Of a stretch of 64,000 nt of DNA, positions 1 through 7,383 are shown in pieces (position 1 is the first letter of the stretch; every line of letters begins with the position of its first letter). The DNA comes from Chryseobacterium arachidis (GTDB taxonomy: Bacteria; Bacteroidota; Bacteroidia; Flavobacteriales; Weeksellaceae). The stretch lies in contig NZ_FQUT01000003.1 in the NCBI RefSeq assembly GCF_900129245.1, positions 186,001 through 250,000 of the forward strand, read 5' to 3'. A program made the translations under genes and the position numbers. The notes under the pieces were generated by a model that did not search any database, was not told the origin of the DNA, and worked only from the letters and a program-made list of their open reading frames with translations.

Positions 1-21
1 TTTGTACGACAATAAAAAACT

Positions 22-879
22 ATGATTTTATCAATGACCGGCTTTGGTAGAGCCGAAGGAGTTTTTGAAGGGAAAAAGATTACCATAGATATTAAATCTC
101 TGAACAGCAAAAGTTTCGATTTAAATATTAAAATTCCTTTACGTTATAAAGAAAAAGAATTTGAGATCAGAAAAATTCTTAATGATAGACTCATTCGTGG
201 GAAAGTAGACTGCTACATCAATATAGAAAATCTTGAGGAAACGAATGATGTGAAAATCAATAAAGGTTTAATCGATTCTTACATCAATCAGCTTCGTGAA
301 GTTGCTTCCGACGGACCCGATTTCGAATATCTGAAAATGGCAGTAAGACTTCCTGATGCCATTACTTCAAGACCCGACGAAATCTGCGAAGGTGAATGGG
401 AAACTTTGGCCGGAATTGTACACAATGCTGTTGACCGTTTTCTTGAATTCAGGAAGACAGAAGGTAAAATTTTGCATGAAGAACTTGAAAGAAACATCCA
501 GAATATTGATAAATATCTGAATGAAGTAGTTCCTTTCGAAGAAGAAAGAATTGTTGCGGTAAGAGAACGTTACCAAAAATCTCTGAAGGAATTTGAAAAT
601 GTAGATGAAACCCGTTTTTATCAGGAAATGGCTTATTTCACAGAGAAATTGGATATTTCTGAGGAAAAAGTGAGACTCACACAACATTTGAAATATTACA
701 AAGAGGTAATGGATAACGAAGATTTCAACGGGAAAAAACTTGGGTTTATTTCTCAGGAAATCGGTCGTGAAATCAATACTTTAGGTTCAAAAGCCAATCA
801 TGCACAGATCCAGAAACTGGTGGTGATGATGAAAGATGATCTGGAAAAAATTAAAGAACAGACGTTAAACGTTTTGTAA
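22..879 (+). CDS. YicC/YloC family endoribonuclease-like protein
   Basis: The 285-residue protein opens with the family signature SMTGFGRAEG (residues 4-13) and near its end carries QEIGREINTLGSKANH (about 243-258), the two hallmarks of the YicC_N and DUF1732 halves of YicC/YloC proteins. Family members are cytoplasmic and have been linked to RNA cleavage; the substrate here is unknown. Length is normal and the ATG at 22 gives the full N-terminal motif. It sits 91 nt before guanylate kinase, and yicC next to gmk is a recurrent arrangement in bacteria. Family assignment is firm from the motifs; the biochemical role is inferred from relatives. Confidence 0.93.
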   Translation: MILSMTGFGRAEGVFEGKKITIDIKSLNSKSFDLNIKIPLRYKEKEFEIRKILNDRLIRGKVDCYINIENLEETNDVKINKGLIDSYINQLREVASDGPDFEYLKMAVRLPDAITSRPDEICEGEWETLAGIVHNAVDRFLEFRKTEGKILHEELERNIQNIDKYLNEVVPFEEERIVAVRERYQKSLKEFENVDETRFYQEMAYFTEKLDISEEKVRLTQHLKYYKEVMDNEDFNGKKLGFISQEIGREINTLGSKANHAQIQKLVVMMKDDLEKIKEQTLNVL

Positions 880-898
880 AAATTATAAGTTATTAACA

Positions 899-960
899 AT
901 GAGTTATGAGTGGCTTTTTGTATGATTTTAATAATTCATCGTTTATAACTCATAATTCAT
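899..960. repeat. intergenic inverted repeat (13-bp arms)
   Basis: ATGAGTTATGAGT at 899-911 is mirrored, with one mismatch, at 948-960, separated by 36 nt. It fills the yicC-gmk gap. It has no T-run typical of an intrinsic terminator, so it looks like a small dispersed intergenic palindrome rather than a transcription stop. Confidence 0.5.
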
Positions 961-970
961 AACTAAAAAA

Positions 971-1534
971 ATGAAGAAAGTTATCATATTTTCAGCGCCG
1001 TCCGGAAGTGGAAAAACGACGTTAGTAAAACATTCTTTGGAGGTTTTTAATGAATTGCAGTTCTCGATTTCTTGTACCACGAGACAGCCGAGAGGAAGCG
1101 AAGTGCATGCGGTGGATTATCATTTTTTAAGTCCTGATGAATTCAGGCAGAAAATTGCGGAAGATGCTTTTGTGGAATTTGAGGAGGTGTATACGGATAA
1201 ATATTACGGAACATTAAAATCTGAAGTGGAGAAAATCTGGAATCAGGGAAAAGTAGTGATTTTTGATGTAGATGTAAAAGGCGGAATTTCCCTGAAAAAA
1301 TATTTTGGTGAAAAAGCATTGTCCATTTTTATAGAACCGCCATCCATTGAAGAGTTGGAACGAAGATTGATTTCAAGAAACACGGATGATGCAGAAACTA
1401 TCAAAACACGTGTAGAAAAAGCAGAAGAAGAAATGTCTTATGCGAAAGAATTTGATAAAATCGTGATTAATTCCGATTTAGATATAGCAAAAGAAGAAAT
1501 AGAAAGTTTAATAAAAAATTTTATTGGGAATTAA
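971..1534 (+). CDS. gmk: guanylate kinase
   Basis: It phosphorylates GMP to GDP using ATP in purine nucleotide salvage and synthesis. The 187-residue protein has the P-loop SAPSGSGKTTL (about residues 8-18), the GMP-binding segment with TTRQPRGSEVHAVDYHFL (about 37-54), and the DVDVKGG motif (about 98-104). Length fits the family. The ATG at 971 gives the typical short N-terminus ahead of the P-loop. It follows the YicC-like gene on the same strand, probably in one unit, although the inverted repeat between them could affect cotranscription. Confidence 0.97.
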   Translation: MKKVIIFSAPSGSGKTTLVKHSLEVFNELQFSISCTTRQPRGSEVHAVDYHFLSPDEFRQKIAEDAFVEFEEVYTDKYYGTLKSEVEKIWNQGKVVIFDVDVKGGISLKKYFGEKALSIFIEPPSIEELERRLISRNTDDAETIKTRVEKAEEEMSYAKEFDKIVINSDLDIAKEEIESLIKNFIGN

Positions 1535-1584
1535 TTGGCCGGAAGATGGATGATGGAAGTTTGAGGTTTAATAATAACGTCAAA

Positions 1585-1620
1585 ATTCTAATTTCTAATT
1601 TCTAACATCTAATTTCTGAT
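1585..1620. repeat. short direct-repeat tract (TCTAATT units)
   Basis: Four imperfect copies of a TCTAATTT/TCTAACA unit lie head to tail between gmk and nadA. Such tracts are frequent in flavobacterial intergenic DNA. No promoter or terminator structure is evident in it. Confidence 0.5.
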
Positions 1621-1640
1621 TATAAAACATTGAGGTTGAT

Positions 1641-2660
1641 ATGAGTACCGAAACATTAGAAAAAGCTAAATCTGCAATTCCGGTAAGAGGATTTTTGGAT
1701 ATAAAAGATATAGCGATTCCTCAAGGAGAAGAGCTTGTACAGGCTATTCTTAAATTGAAAGAAGAAAAAAATGCGGTTATTTTAGCGCATTATTATCAAC
1801 CTGGAGAAATCCAGGATATTGCTGATTTTCTGGGAGATTCTCTACAATTGGCGAGACAGGCAAAAGATACCAATGCTGATATGATTGTATTCTGCGGGGT
1901 ACATTTCATGGCGGAAGCTGCGAAAATTCTGAACCCGACCAAGAAAGTAGTTCTTCCCGACACGATGGCGGGATGCTCTTTGGCAGACGGCTGCTCGGGG
2001 GAAGGGTTAAGAAAAATGCGCGAGCAGCATCCGAATGCTTTGATCGCAACGTATATTAACTGTAATGCTGAAACAAAGGCAGAAAGTGATATTATCGTAA
2101 CAAGCTCAAATGCTGAAACAGTGATTGAGGCTCTTCCGAAAGACAGACCGATTATTTTCGCTCCGGACAAAAACCTGGGAAGATATTTGTCTCAGAAAAC
2201 AGGTCGCGATATGATTCTTTGGGACGGAAGCTGCATTGTACACGAAGCATTTTCAATGGAAAGAATTGCAAAACAATTAGCAGACAATCCGGATGCAAAA
2301 TTAATTGCGCACCCGGAAAGTGAGGAAGCTGTTTTGAAACTCGCTCACTTTATCGGCTCTACTTCTGCCCTTTTGAACTATGTTGAACAGGACGATTGTC
2401 AAAAATTCATCATTGCAACCGAAGAAGGAATTCTTCATGAAATGAGAAAACGTGCTCCTCACAAAGAATTGATTCCAGCTTTGGTTTTCGACGAAAGCTG
2501 CAACTGTTCAGAATGTTTCTACATGAAACGTAATACAATGGAAAAACTGTATTTGTGCATGAAATACGAGCTTCCTGAGATTTTAATCGACGAAGAATTA
2601 AGATTAAAAGCTTTAAAGCCGATCGAGGCGATGCTTGATCTTTCGAAAAGTATAAAATAA
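1641..2660 (+). CDS. nadA: quinolinate synthase A
   Basis: It condenses iminoaspartate with dihydroxyacetone phosphate to quinolinate in de novo NAD synthesis, using a [4Fe-4S] cluster. The 339-residue protein shows the expected motifs: AHYYQPGEIQDIADFLGDS (about residues 49-67), a candidate cluster cysteine in VFCGVHFMAEA (Cys85), a central GCSLADGCS segment (about 111-119), and the C-terminal Cys-rich SCNCSECFYMKRNT. Length is normal for the bacterial enzyme. The nadB and nadC partners are not in this window, so the gene stands alone here, ended by the hairpin at 2665. Confidence 0.97.
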   Translation: MSTETLEKAKSAIPVRGFLDIKDIAIPQGEELVQAILKLKEEKNAVILAHYYQPGEIQDIADFLGDSLQLARQAKDTNADMIVFCGVHFMAEAAKILNPTKKVVLPDTMAGCSLADGCSGEGLRKMREQHPNALIATYINCNAETKAESDIIVTSSNAETVIEALPKDRPIIFAPDKNLGRYLSQKTGRDMILWDGSCIVHEAFSMERIAKQLADNPDAKLIAHPESEEAVLKLAHFIGSTSALLNYVEQDDCQKFIIATEEGILHEMRKRAPHKELIPALVFDESCNCSECFYMKRNTMEKLYLCMKYELPEILIDEELRLKALKPIEAMLDLSKSIK

Positions 2661-2664
2661 AAGT

Positions 2665-2692
2665 AAAGCACTGTTTTTGGCAGTGCTTTTTT
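2665..2692. terminator. bidirectional intrinsic terminator (nadA / leader-peptide cluster)
   Basis: The stem AAAGCACTG pairs with CAGTGCTTT across a short loop, with T-tracts on both strands. It sits between the convergent ends of nadA (+) and the small-peptide genes (-). Confidence 0.85.
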
Positions 2693-2702
2693 CTTTTTCA
2701 AT

Positions 2703-2885
2703 TTAATTTTCAAAACAGTATGCGCTCACATCTACGCACATCTGACAATTTTGAGATAATGCAAAATACTGTTCACAGGTATTCGAATATTCAGAACCCG
2801 GTCCGTAATTATTCCGAATCGGACAACCTGCACAACTTAATGAACCTTTAATGGCTTTTAATTTTGATCTTGTTAATTTTTTCAT
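2703..2885 (-). CDS. six-cysteine bacteriocin-like leader peptide 1
   Basis: This is a 60-residue peptide starting MKKLTRSKLKAIKGS, a double-glycine-type leader with the usual GG replaced by GS. The 45-residue remainder has six Cys (18, 21, 37, 47, 50, 57), suggesting three disulfides or modification. Flavobacteria carry many such 'bacteriocin-like' peptides; function is unknown. It is last in a three-gene run transcribed leftward, 23 nt after the next peptide gene and just before the terminator shared with nadA. It differs in Cys spacing from its two neighbours, so it is the divergent member. No maturation enzyme or C39-peptidase exporter is adjacent. Confidence 0.75.
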   Translation of the reverse strand: MKKLTRSKLKAIKGSLSCAGCPIRNNYGPGSEYSNTCEQYFALSQNCQMCVDVSAYCFEN

Positions 2886-2908
2886 AGCGATTTAACCTTC
2901 ATTAATTA

Positions 2909-3079
2909 TTAACAAAACTGTGGATCGATAACAAACATACAAGTTTTAAACGCTCCTCTTATTGTTACACATACAGCACATCCTACAGCACCACAATCTG
3001 CATCAACCTGGCATTGATCAGTTGTACCTCCACTAATCACTTTTAAATCTTGTCTGTTCAATTTCTTTAGATTTTTCAT
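2909..3079 (-). CDS. six-cysteine GG-leader peptide 2 (56 aa)
   Basis: Read on the minus strand from the ATG at 3079 to TAA at 2909-2911, this gives a 56-residue peptide. Its leader MKNLKKLNRQDLKVISGG nearly matches that of the peptide encoded at 3120-3305, and the core has Cys at 23, 29, 34, 37, 47 and 56, in the same spacing as that neighbour apart from one residue. The shared leader, shared Cys pattern and tandem placement support a real gene despite the small size. By analogy with GG-leader peptides it would be cut after GG during export; the exporter is not evident nearby. Function is unknown. Confidence 0.82.
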   Translation of the reverse strand: MKNLKKLNRQDLKVISGGTTDQCQVDADCGAVGCAVCVTIRGAFKTCMFVIDPQFC

Positions 3080-3119
3080 GATTTAATTTTGATTTGGTTA
3101 ATAAATCTGTGAATCATTT

Positions 3120-3305
3120 TTAGAAAGGATTTATATCTGGACATAGTGGATAACTTGCAGAAACAAGACATACTTTACGTCCTTTCAAATCTGTACACCA
3201 GGCGCACCCAGCTGGTCCGCAATCAAGATCTACTGAGCACTCATCTCCTGCACCTCCATTGATAGATCTCAAATTTTCTCTTTTTAATTTTTTAAGATTT
3301 TTCAT
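3120..3305 (-). CDS. six-cysteine GG-leader peptide 3
   Basis: The 61-residue peptide starts MKNLKKLKRENLRSINGG, a classical double-glycine leader, followed by a core with Cys at 23, 29, 34, 37, 46 and 55. It is the first gene of the leftward three-gene cluster and ends 40 nt before the start of peptide 2, to which it is clearly paralogous (leader, DCGxxGCxxC core). The core has acidic residues early (GDECSVDLDCG) and little hydrophobicity, so a disulfide-rich secreted peptide is likelier than a pore-forming bacteriocin. That role is an inference. Confidence 0.8.
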   Translation of the reverse strand: MKNLKKLKRENLRSINGGAGDECSVDLDCGPAGCAWCTDLKGRKVCLVSASYPLCPDINPF

Positions 3306-3617
3306 AGTATTTATTTTTAGTTAACTTTTTAAAAGTAATAAAAAACAATAATAAATCACCAAATTTTGATAAATTTTATATTATGTTAAATATCAATTAA
3401 TCAATATTATAACATTTCATTACACACTCTAAAATGTAATTTTTCACCACAAACAGGAAAAATATTTGAACCAATTAACACAAAAAGTTGTTTAAATCAA
3501 CTCAAATAAATTTGTGAAAAGTGTTGCCGGATAGCATCAGAAACAAAAAAGAAAAAAGCAGAAAAATATATTTTGAATCTGCAGAATTAAAACGAATTTT
3601 GTTTAATAAAAAAAAGT
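3306..3617. other. 312-nt gap between divergent peptide cluster and folB
   Basis: This AT-rich intergenic stretch must hold the promoter of the leftward peptide genes and that of folB. A clear TAnnTTTG element on the plus strand is listed separately; on the minus strand I see only an AAAATTTG-like near match around 3354-3361. No open reading frame or stable hairpin was found. Confidence 0.6.
3507..3514 (+). promoter_or_regulatory. Bacteroidota -7 element for folB
   Basis: TAAATTTG matches the TAnnTTTG consensus, with a TTG at 3488-3490, 16 nt upstream, as the -33 box. The intervening AGTTGTTTAAATCAACT is nearly palindromic. Predicted transcription would start about 100 nt before folB. Confidence 0.55.
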
Positions 3618-3986
3618 ATGAGCAAAATATTTCTTGAGGACGTAAAAATATACGCCTACCACGGAGTTCTTCCAGAGGAAAATACTATCGGAACCTATTA
3701 TATTTTAAATCTTGAAATCCATACCGACTTGTGGAAAGCCGCAGAATCTGATGATCTAAATGATACCATCAGCTATGCCGATATTAATGAAATCATTCAT
3801 CATGAAATGAAAATTAAATCCAAATTATTAGAACATGTTGCGGGAAGAATCATTTCTAAAATTCATAAAAAATTCTCGCAGGTAGATTATATTAAACTGA
3901 AAATCACCAAAACAGCACCCCCGATGCAGGGCGAAATGAAAGGCGCAAGCATTGAGCTGGAAAAAAGTTTTAAACCCGGAAATTAA
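3618..3986 (+). CDS. folB: dihydroneopterin aldolase
   Basis: It cleaves dihydroneopterin to 6-hydroxymethyl-dihydropterin and glycolaldehyde in folate synthesis. The 122-residue protein has the family's N-terminal IFLEDVKIYAYHGVLPEE (residues 4-21), the middle SYADINEIIHHEM and LLEHVAGRI segments, and the C-terminal VDYIKLKITKTAPP with the characteristic lysine. Length is typical. The next gene follows after 36 nt on the same strand, but no other folate gene is nearby. Confidence 0.95.
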   Translation: MSKIFLEDVKIYAYHGVLPEENTIGTYYILNLEIHTDLWKAAESDDLNDTISYADINEIIHHEMKIKSKLLEHVAGRIISKIHKKFSQVDYIKLKITKTAPPMQGEMKGASIELEKSFKPGN

Positions 3987-4022
3987 ATTATTTCTTAATT
4001 TCGTTCTTTAAAAATTACACAA

Positions 4023-5387
4023 TTGAAAGTCATTAAAATATTATTTCTTTTCGCAGCCATTACTATTTTCGGACAAACGAATGTCGAAAATCAGGCAGCT
4101 CATTATAATTTTCCGAAGTTAAAGTCCAGCATTACCATGCCTGTGACGATTCCGCTTTCGGAGATCAGCAACATGATCAATGCATCGGTGAAAGAGCTCA
4201 TTTATCAGGATGACTCTTATACCGACAACAACAATGATCAGTTTAAAGTAAAAGTCTGGAAAACACGCCCTATCCGTCTTGTCGGAGGCACCAACCAGAA
4301 CCTTTTAATTGAGGTTCCTTTGAAAATCTGGGCAGAAAAAGGCATCGGAACACTTGGCGTCTACAGCTATCAAAATACGACTTTTGAAACGGTAATGTCA
4401 TTCAATACAGCCTTAACCTTTCAAAATAACTGGACGATCACTACCAATACAAAGCCTAATGGCTTCAGGTGGGTAACAAAACCTGTTTTGGATTACGGGA
4501 GAATTCAGATCCCGATCACTTCTTTGGTGAAAAAAAGCCTGATTGAACAACAGGAAAAATTCTGCAAAACAATCGACCAGCAAATGGCAACCCAACTGAA
4601 CTTTCAGCAGTATGCCGTGGCTGCCTGGAATGTATTTTCAAACCCATTCAATATTTCCGAAGAATACAATACCTGGTTGAAAGTAACGCCGATTAATGTA
4701 AATATTACTCCGCTTAAATTTTACGCTAACCAGATTGATACAGGAATAGGAATTAATGTTTTTTCTGAGACATTTACAGGAAATAAGCCGGTTTCTTCAC
4801 CTTTGATTAAATCGGCCTCAAATTTCAACTTTGTTCCGGTTTTAGACAATCAGTTTTCGCTTCAGACTACTGCCAATATTCCTTTTACAGAAGCAACAGC
4901 TATTGCCCGGAATATGTTTTTAAACAAGAGCTATGACGTACGCGGTTCAACGGTTACGATTAAAGATATCAAAGTATATGGTGTTGACGATAAAGTAATG
5001 ATTGAAGCAGAAACGGAAGGTTACGTCAACGGAAAAGCATTTATTTCAGGAATACCGGTGTACGACGAAACCAAGAAGAAGATTGTATTGTCTAAAACCA
5101 AATTCAATCTGAGAACGGCGAATATTTTACAGAAAACTGCCACTCTTCTGTTTAAAGGAAGGATAGTAAAGATGATTGAAGAAGAATACGGAATTCCTAC
5201 AGAAGAACTGGAAAACAGCTCAAAGAAGAGTATAGAAGAAGCTTTTAACAAAGAATATTACAAAGGGATAAAAATGAGTGGAAAGGTATTTAATATAAAG
5301 CCCGGCGATATTCTTTTGAATCCTTCAGGAATTACTGCCGTGATTGATACCAACGCAACATTAAAGCTACTGCTTAAAGGTTTTTAA
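4023..5387 (+). CDS. DUF4403 family secreted protein
   Basis: The 454-residue protein starts at a TTG codon; this start gives a clean signal peptide, MKVIKILFLFAAITIFGQ. The body matches the DUF4403 pattern: SSITMPVTIPLSEISNMINASV near the start, repeated beta-rich lipid-binding-like segments, and the closing ILLNPSGITAVIDTNATLKLLLKGF. Members are probably periplasmic or outer-membrane associated; function is not established. It follows folB closely, but the two roles seem unrelated. The family call is from recognisable sequence pattern; the export call is from the signal peptide. Confidence 0.8.
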   Translation: MKVIKILFLFAAITIFGQTNVENQAAHYNFPKLKSSITMPVTIPLSEISNMINASVKELIYQDDSYTDNNNDQFKVKVWKTRPIRLVGGTNQNLLIEVPLKIWAEKGIGTLGVYSYQNTTFETVMSFNTALTFQNNWTITTNTKPNGFRWVTKPVLDYGRIQIPITSLVKKSLIEQQEKFCKTIDQQMATQLNFQQYAVAAWNVFSNPFNISEEYNTWLKVTPINVNITPLKFYANQIDTGIGINVFSETFTGNKPVSSPLIKSASNFNFVPVLDNQFSLQTTANIPFTEATAIARNMFLNKSYDVRGSTVTIKDIKVYGVDDKVMIEAETEGYVNGKAFISGIPVYDETKKKIVLSKTKFNLRTANILQKTATLLFKGRIVKMIEEEYGIPTEELENSSKKSIEEAFNKEYYKGIKMSGKVFNIKPGDILLNPSGITAVIDTNATLKLLLKGF

Positions 5388-5502
5388 AAACCACATCTCA
5401 TTTTAGTAAATTTATCAGTCTGATAAACAGTGAAAAACAAAACAATCCCCATTTTAAAGGAACAAATTGCCTGAAAAATTTTTGTTAACTAATATATTTT
5501 GC
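5388..5502. other. gap before tRNA-Cys
   Basis: AT-rich sequence with a TTTG at 5481-5484 that can serve as the -33 box for the tRNA promoter. Nothing else was recognised. Confidence 0.5.
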
Positions 5503-5510
5503 TATATTTG
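5503..5510 (+). promoter_or_regulatory. -7 element of tRNA-Cys
   Basis: TATATTTG is an exact TAnnTTTG match, with TTTG at 5481-5484 (18 nt spacing) as -33. The tRNA begins 24 nt downstream. Confidence 0.8.
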
Positions 5511-5533
5511 CACACCTAAAAATGGTAAAACAA

Positions 5534-5604
5534 GGTGCTTTGGCCGAGCGGCTAGGCAGTGGTCTGCAACACCATCTACAGCGGTTCGAATCCGCTAGGC
5601 ACCT
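5534..5604 (+). tRNA. tRNA-Cys (anticodon GCA)
   Basis: A 71-nt cloverleaf is readable: acceptor stem GGTGCTT pairs with AGGCACC (one G-U), the D-arm contains the GGCTAGGC core, the anticodon loop CTGCAAC places GCA, and the T-arm GCGGTTCGAATCCGC is canonical. The discriminator base is T (U73), as expected for cysteine tRNA. CCA is not encoded. It has its own promoter just upstream and a terminator right after. Confidence 0.97.
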
Positions 5605-5610
5605 CATGAT

Positions 5611-5648
5611 AAAACCCTATTCTATTTCTTAATAGTTTAGGGTTTTTT
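5611..5648 (+). terminator. intrinsic terminator of tRNA-Cys
   Basis: AAAACCCTA pairs with TAGGGTTTT, ending in a run of six T. It lies 6 nt beyond the tRNA. Confidence 0.85.
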
Positions 5649-5878
5649 ATTAACTAATTTCAGGATAATTATCTTATTCACATTTTTAGATTAACCCTAA
5701 AATCCTGATACATTTGGAATTAACAGGAAGATTATTTAAATTCCGTGTATCCGTGGTTATAAAAAAATCAAAATCCTTATCTGTAAAATCTGTGCAATCT
5801 GCAGGAAATAAAATGAACCTGATATTTTTAACCTTTCTTCTATCCAAGGTTTACATCATATAAATGATTTTAGAGAAC
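5649..5878. other. non-coding gap after tRNA-Cys
   Basis: AT-rich DNA downstream of both the tRNA and the leftward hydrolase gene. I see no open reading frame and no clear terminator for the hydrolase. Confidence 0.5.
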
Positions 5879-6394
5879 TTAAGATTCATCAGTAGAAATC
5901 TTGCCATTAGCCGCAACAATATATCTTTTTACAGTCGGAGGTTGTGCGATTTTCCAATCACAGCGGCGGATACCTACACATCTGTTTTTCGCAATCCGCA
6001 TAATACTTACCGAATCGCTTTGGTTGCCTCCTAAAACATGAAAATATGTATCATCTTCAGCCACATAGAAACCTACGTGTCCGCCACCTTCTCTCTTGAA
6101 AACAAGAACATCACCAAGCATCGCAATATTTTGTTTTGTTCCAAAATTTTTCCAATTTAGTGCCCAAAGCGGATCTTTTACAGGTTTGAAGCCTGCTTTC
6201 AGAACAACTTTAGCTACAAACAATCCGCACCATGCAACTTCATCAGAAGTGTATATATTTTGTACGCCTACTTCCTTTGCCCATGACATAATGGTGGTAT
6301 TGTGAGCTTTTCCTTTAATTTCATTGATTCCCAAATAACGTGCACCTTCTGCGATAACTTTGGGACTGCCTAATAGAATGTTTGGATAATTCAT
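5879..6394 (-). CDS. TIGR02594 family NlpC/CHAP-like peptidoglycan hydrolase
   Basis: The 171-residue protein has the layout of the TIGR02594 family: SPKVIAEGARYLGINEIKG near the start, the catalytic-cysteine segment EVAWCGLFVAKVVLKAG (about residues 52-68), GDVLVFKREGGGHVGFYV with the likely catalytic His (about 95-112), and GGNQSDSVSIMRI. These proteins resemble phage or toxin-associated amidases and endopeptidases that cut the peptide part of peptidoglycan. There is no signal peptide, so it would need holin-like or lytic release, or another export route. No phage genes surround it; it stands alone beside the small-RNA array. Confidence 0.82.
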   Translation of the reverse strand: MNYPNILLGSPKVIAEGARYLGINEIKGKAHNTTIMSWAKEVGVQNIYTSDEVAWCGLFVAKVVLKAGFKPVKDPLWALNWKNFGTKQNIAMLGDVLVFKREGGGHVGFYVAEDDTYFHVLGGNQSDSVSIMRIAKNRCVGIRRCDWKIAQPPTVKRYIVAANGKISTDES

Positions 6395-6524
6395 ATTCTT
6401 AAGTTTTTGGTTTTAGTTAAGAATAAATTTAAACATTTTTCAGCAATCTGAGTTTTAATTGTTTAAATCAAAATAAATAATCTTTTCATCCGTTCAATAA
6501 CAATTGATTTTATGGCAAAAAACT

Positions 6525-6550
6525 AAATCCCCGACCAAAGCCGGGGATTT
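6525..6550 (-). terminator. terminator-like hairpin, unit D of the small-RNA array
   Basis: AAATCCCCG at 6525-6533 pairs perfectly with CGGGGATTT at 6542-6550. Read leftward it is followed by TTTAG and a run of six T. It resembles the hairpins of the units to the right (CCCCG/CGGGG stem) but lacks their conserved GGTTATTAG box, so it may be a decayed member or the terminator of something else. Confidence 0.6.
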
Positions 6551-6592
6551 AAAAATGAAAAAATTATTATTTTGTGATGTGGTTTCGATAAA

Positions 6593-6622
6593 AAATATTC
6601 TCAGATGACTCCGAGAATATTT
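6593..6622. repeat. perfect 10-bp inverted repeat
   Basis: AAATATTCTC (6593-6602) is mirrored exactly by GAGAATATTT (6613-6622) with a 10-nt loop. It could be a terminator in either direction or an operator; no T-run of more than three residues follows on the plus strand, while AAAAAA precedes it, favouring termination leftward. Confidence 0.5.
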
Positions 6623-7010
6623 GCATTCCCTTTGTGTTTATTTTTTAATAGTTGCGAAAGGTTATTCAAGCACCGTGCCACAAATAAAATCATTCTCTAA
6701 AAAGTGAGTTTTTGTGGTACTTTTTATATTTCACAGCTAAAATAATAAACAATAATACCTTTTACTTTGGAAGAAAAATATTTACTATTATCTGTAGTAA
6801 AGAAGAAAAAGACCCCTGGAACAGATAAGAAAGCACAGGCTCGATAGAAAAGGAAACTCAAAGACAAAATATATTTCAATAGAGATCTGAGCTTACCGAA
6901 ATAGCTGCTGTTCTGAACCTATTTCTTAGCCATTGGGATAAATTTTGACTTAAGAGAAGTATTTAACCTTAAACAAGATTAAAGTCTGGACTAAGCTGCC
7001 AAAAAACAGC
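6623..7010. other. 388 nt with no recognisable gene
   Basis: All frames are broken by stops. One frame at about 6800-6950 reads STGSIEKETQRQ, a stop, then RSELTEIAAVLNLFLSHWDKF and another stop, which could be a decayed coding sequence, but it is too short to identify. No complete small-RNA unit is seen in this part. Confidence 0.4.
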
Positions 7011-7073
7011 AAAATCCCCAACCGAAGCCGAGGACAAAAACTAATAACCGAGAATAAACACTTAATGGCTTCC
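7011..7073 (-). ncRNA. putative small RNA, unit C
   Basis: Reading leftward from the -7 element at 7079-7086, a transcript of roughly 60 nt would contain the conserved box GGTTATTAGTTTTT (complement of 7036-7049) and end in a hairpin at 7015-7034 followed by TTTT. The hairpin has a TTCG tetraloop closed by C-G. Its 8-bp stem is complete only as minus-strand RNA because three positions are G-U pairs, which would be A-C mismatches on the other strand. No conserved open reading frame is present. Function is unknown. Confidence 0.6.
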
Positions 7074-7078
7074 CGCCA

Positions 7079-7086
7079 CAAAAATA
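7079..7086 (-). promoter_or_regulatory. -7 element of small-RNA unit C
   Basis: The minus strand reads TATTTTTG, an exact TAnnTTTG match, with 44 nt between it and the terminator stem, close to the spacing in units A (45) and B (47). Confidence 0.55.
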
Positions 7087-7109
7087 TTGAGCATAACGGA
7101 AACATTCTA

Positions 7110-7121
7110 TGATTATAATCA
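7110..7121. repeat. 12-bp palindrome TGATTATAATCA, copy 1
   Basis: It is a perfect palindrome lying just beyond the terminator of unit E. An identical copy at 7371-7382 lies just beyond the terminator of unit B. Confidence 0.7.
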
Positions 7122-7179
7122 AAATGACTCCTCTATAAAAGAGGAGCCGTAATAAATATGCAATATGAAATGTTTGAAA
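7122..7179 (-). ncRNA. putative small RNA, unit E
   Basis: A leftward unit starts at the -7 element TACATTTG (complement of 7185-7192) and ends at the hairpin 7126-7148, whose stem GGCTCCTCT/AGAGGAGTC has one G-U pair that exists only in minus-strand RNA. It lacks the GGTTATTAG box of units A-C but shares the identical -7 sequence of unit B and the TGATTATAATCA palindrome immediately after the terminator. The T-run is weak (TTTT). It is likely a divergent member of the same array. Confidence 0.5.
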
Positions 7180-7184
7180 GTCAT

Positions 7185-7192
7185 CAAATGTA
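7185..7192 (-). promoter_or_regulatory. -7 element of small-RNA unit E
   Basis: The minus strand reads TACATTTG, identical to the element of unit B. Confidence 0.5.
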
Positions 7193-7279
7193 GGAATGCA
7201 TTCTTCTTTTAAATTATGACTGACGTCATAAACACATGTAGATATGGCTGTTTAAAAATCAATTTCTATCATCATGCAC

Positions 7280-7302
7280 AAAAAACCCTTCAACTAGAAG
7301 GG
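7280..7302 (-). terminator. terminator-like hairpin, unit F
   Basis: Leftward, CCCTTC pairs with GAAGGG around a 5-nt loop and is followed by six T. The preceding minus-strand TTAGTTAGTG is loosely like the TTATTAGTTTTT box of units A-C. I find no exact TAnnTTTG element at the expected distance. Confidence 0.6.
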
Positions 7303-7370
7303 CACTAACTAAGAAATTTCAATAAAATAAAGTATTCTGTAATGATAAAGAAATAAATATCAATATCTTA

Positions 7371-7382
7371 TGATTATAATCA
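7371..7382. repeat. 12-bp palindrome TGATTATAATCA, copy 2
   Basis: Identical to 7110-7121. It sits immediately past the T-run that ends unit B. Confidence 0.7.
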
Positions 7383-7383
7383 C

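Noticed and set aside
5879..6394. Prophage remnant suggested by the TIGR02594 hydrolase
   Set aside because: No other phage-type gene, integrase or attachment site is seen nearby.
6800..6950. Broken frame resembling a decayed gene (RSELTEIAAVLNLF)
   Set aside because: Stops interrupt every frame and the readable part is too short to assign to a family; kept only as a note in the gap entry.
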